Source of the DNA: Treponema sp.
GTDB lineage: Bacteria > Spirochaetota > Spirochaetia > Treponematales > Breznakiellaceae
Reading direction: 5' to 3'
DNA length: 7,033 nucleotides
Assembly: GCA_031280065.1 (NCBI GenBank)
Contig: JAITHH010000281.1
Span: 1-7,033 of the forward strand
The notes beneath the pieces were generated by a model. That model was not told the origin of the DNA. It did no database searches and saw nothing but the letters and a program-made list of their open reading frames with translations. Of the stretch, positions 5,647-7,033 are shown piece after piece; the stretch's first letter is position 1; every line of letters begins with the position of its first letter. The position numbers and the translations under genes are program-made.

Positions 5647-7033
5647 CGTGCGCGGTCAAGCCCTCCGGGGGGTTCCGGGGGGAGCGAACCAAATATCCGA
5701 TGGCCCTCCGGCGGGGGTTAGGGGGCGGCGCTCCCCTGCTGCTTTGCTTCTTTTTATCCCTGCCCCTCTGTGCCCAGGACGGCTTCGGCTTCGGGGACAG
5801 CGAAGAGACCGCCGCTCCTCCCCCCGCCTTGAGCGTCAGCGGTGAGGCCCATGCGGAACTGATCTGGTATGGGGATTCCTTCTCCTCCGCCGAAAAAGCG
5901 GGGAACCTTACCCTGGGGAATATCTTTTCCGGGAAGATCGGCCTCAAGGCCGCCGCTTCCAATGCCGAGGGGGTTATCAACCTCAAGCTGCGGCCTGATT
6001 TTACCAACCCCGCTTCCATTGTTTCCCTGGACGAGGCGTATGTCCGGGCCTTTTGGGGCGCTTTTGACCTGGAGGCGGGCCTGCGGAAACTCACCTGGGG
6101 CAAGGCGGACAGCTTTGGGCCCCTGGACGTGATCAACCCGGCGGATTACACGGGCCTGACGGACATTCTGGATCGCAAGCTGCCCCGGCCCCTGCTTCAC
6201 GGCTCCTACCGGCTGGGCTCGTTTTCCCGGGTGGAGGCGGTCTTTGTCCCCTGGTTCGAGGCAGACCGCTACGCCGAAGCCGGGCGCTGGGCGCCGCTGG
6301 AGCTTACGGACCTGCCCGCCGGTATCGAGGGGGGTATCCGTTCCCTGTTCCCCATCCTCAACAGCCCGCAGGCGGAACAGATGATACGCTGGCCGGTCTT
6401 CTCGACGCGGGATTACACGCCGGATACTTCCACCCTTGGGTACGCCCAGGGGGGGCTCCGGTTTACCTCCACTGCGGGCCCGGTGGATTTCGGCATCCAG
6501 TATTACTCAGGCTGTCTGACCCGGCCCACGGTAACGGTGAAGGGGCTCGATACATTCCAGGCGCGGATTGATGAAACGATGCAGGCGTATATGGCTTGGC
6601 AGGCGGCCCAAACAGATGAAGCTAAAGCCGCGTTTGAAGCAGCCAGGGATCGGGCGGCCAACTCCCTGACGCCGGATGTCGCCTACAACCGCTACCACCA
6701 GATCGGCGTGGATTACGCCCAGGCGCTGGGGGGCTTTAACCTCCGGGCGGAACTGGCTGCGATCCTCACCGAAGACCTGGCCGGAACTGACGGCGCGGTC
6801 AAGAATCCCTCCCTGGGCTGGTCCGCAGGCTTTGACCGTCCGCTGATATTCGGGATCAGCCTGAATCTCCAGGGGAGCGGCTCAATCCGGCTGCTGCATG
6901 ATCAGATCAGCGGGAACCGGGCCGCTGACGCGGAAGCGGGAACCTCCATGACCTCTTCCCGGATGACCGGCGTTCTCTCCAAAAAACTCCTGCGGGACGA
7001 GTTGGAAATCAAGACCACGGTCATTTGGGGCAT
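5643..7033 (+). CDS. Outer-membrane beta-barrel protein, DUF1302-like (3' end outside window)
   Basis: The frame is open from 5643 to the last base: 463 codons plus two bases, so the C-terminus is missing. A long basic N-region (1-29) and hydrophobic core (APLLLCFFLSLPLCA, 30-44) suggest signal peptidase cleavage before Q45, leaving QDGFGFGD at the mature N-terminus. The rest is rich in alternating aromatic/polar strands with Gly turns, as in porin-like barrels (for example AELIWYG at 71-77, FGIQYYSG at 283-290). The motif LRKLTWGKADSFGPLDVINP (147-166), followed by ADY, resembles the WG..D.....D.iNP.D signature of DUF1302-type barrels. These are often encoded with a LolA-like protein and an MMPL transporter. 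Residues 303-340 look helical (DETMQAYMAWQAAQTDEAKA), odd for a barrel, and probably form a loop domain. Its likely role is the outer-membrane end of the system. The family name is less certain than the barrel call. Confidence 0.8.
   Translation, partial: MTCAVKPSGGFRGERTKYPMALRRGLGGGAPLLLCFFLSLPLCAQDGFGFGDSEETAAPPPALSVSGEAHAELIWYGDSFSSAEKAGNLTLGNIFSGKIGLKAAASNAEGVINLKLRPDFTNPASIVSLDEAYVRAFWGAFDLEAGLRKLTWGKADSFGPLDVINPADYTGLTDILDRKLPRPLLHGSYRLGSFSRVEAVFVPWFEADRYAEAGRWAPLELTDLPAGIEGGIRSLFPILNSPQAEQMIRWPVFSTRDYTPDTSTLGYAQGGLRFTSTAGPVDFGIQYYSGCLTRPTVTVKGLDTFQARIDETMQAYMAWQAAQTDEAKAAFEAARDRAANSLTPDVAYNRYHQIGVDYAQALGGFNLRAELAAILTEDLAGTDGAVKNPSLGWSAGFDRPLIFGISLNLQGSGSIRLLHDQISGNRAADAEAGTSMTSSRMTGVLSKKLLRDELEIKTTVIWG
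5665..5684 (+). repeat. Two 10-bp CCGGGGGG direct repeats at the barrel N-terminus
   Basis: CCGGGGGGTT (5665-5674) is followed directly by CCGGGGGGAG (5675-5684), giving two G6 runs in the signal-peptide n-region codons. They lie between the two candidate starts (5643 and 5700), so slippage here would affect only products begun at 5643. Confidence 0.75.

Overview
The window looks like GC-rich chromosomal DNA (roughly 60% G+C by eye) from a Gram-negative, double-membraned bacterium. A spirochaete of the Treponema group is my best guess. The reasons are a loose lipobox (LFAC), a mature outer-membrane protein beginning QDGFGFGD, and homopolymeric G/C tracts in a promoter spacer and in envelope genes. 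The taxonomic call is an inference and could be wrong at genus level.

Layout. The left edge (1-42, minus strand) holds the 5' part of a tRNA-Ala with anticodon CGC, running off the window. A short divergent intergenic region (43-227) carries two back-to-back sigma70-type promoters, each with a 17-bp spacer: one reads leftward into the tRNA, the other rightward into a gene string. To the right, six genes on the plus strand follow almost without gaps: a TPR lipoprotein (228-1127), a MIF/4-OT-superfamily small tautomerase (1138-1482), a TetR-family repressor (1488-2180), an 881-residue RND/MMPL transporter of the HAE3 type (2231-4876), a LolA-like periplasmic protein (4873-5646), and the first 463 codons of a DUF1302-like outer-membrane beta-barrel (5643 to the window end). 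The last three are joined by two ATGA stop/start overlaps. The only real gap in the string is about 50 bp before the transporter. No intergenic stretch exceeds 300 bases, and I see no insertion sequence, CRISPR array or transcription terminator.

How the genes may work together. The transporter, the LolA-like protein and the barrel form an inner-membrane, periplasm and outer-membrane set. This resembles the MMPL plus LolA-like (DUF1329 or PF17131) plus DUF1302 clusters known in other bacteria, and suggests movement of a lipid or other hydrophobic molecule across the envelope. The substrate cannot be read from the sequence. The TetR protein is the likely local regulator. A candidate operator, an 18-bp imperfect palindrome, lies just before the transporter, and a closely similar 15-base sequence lies just before the first gene of the string. 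The most unusual protein feature is a short FGFGF motif. It occurs twice in tandem in a periplasmic loop of the transporter and again, as GFGFG, at the mature N-terminus of the barrel encoded two genes downstream.
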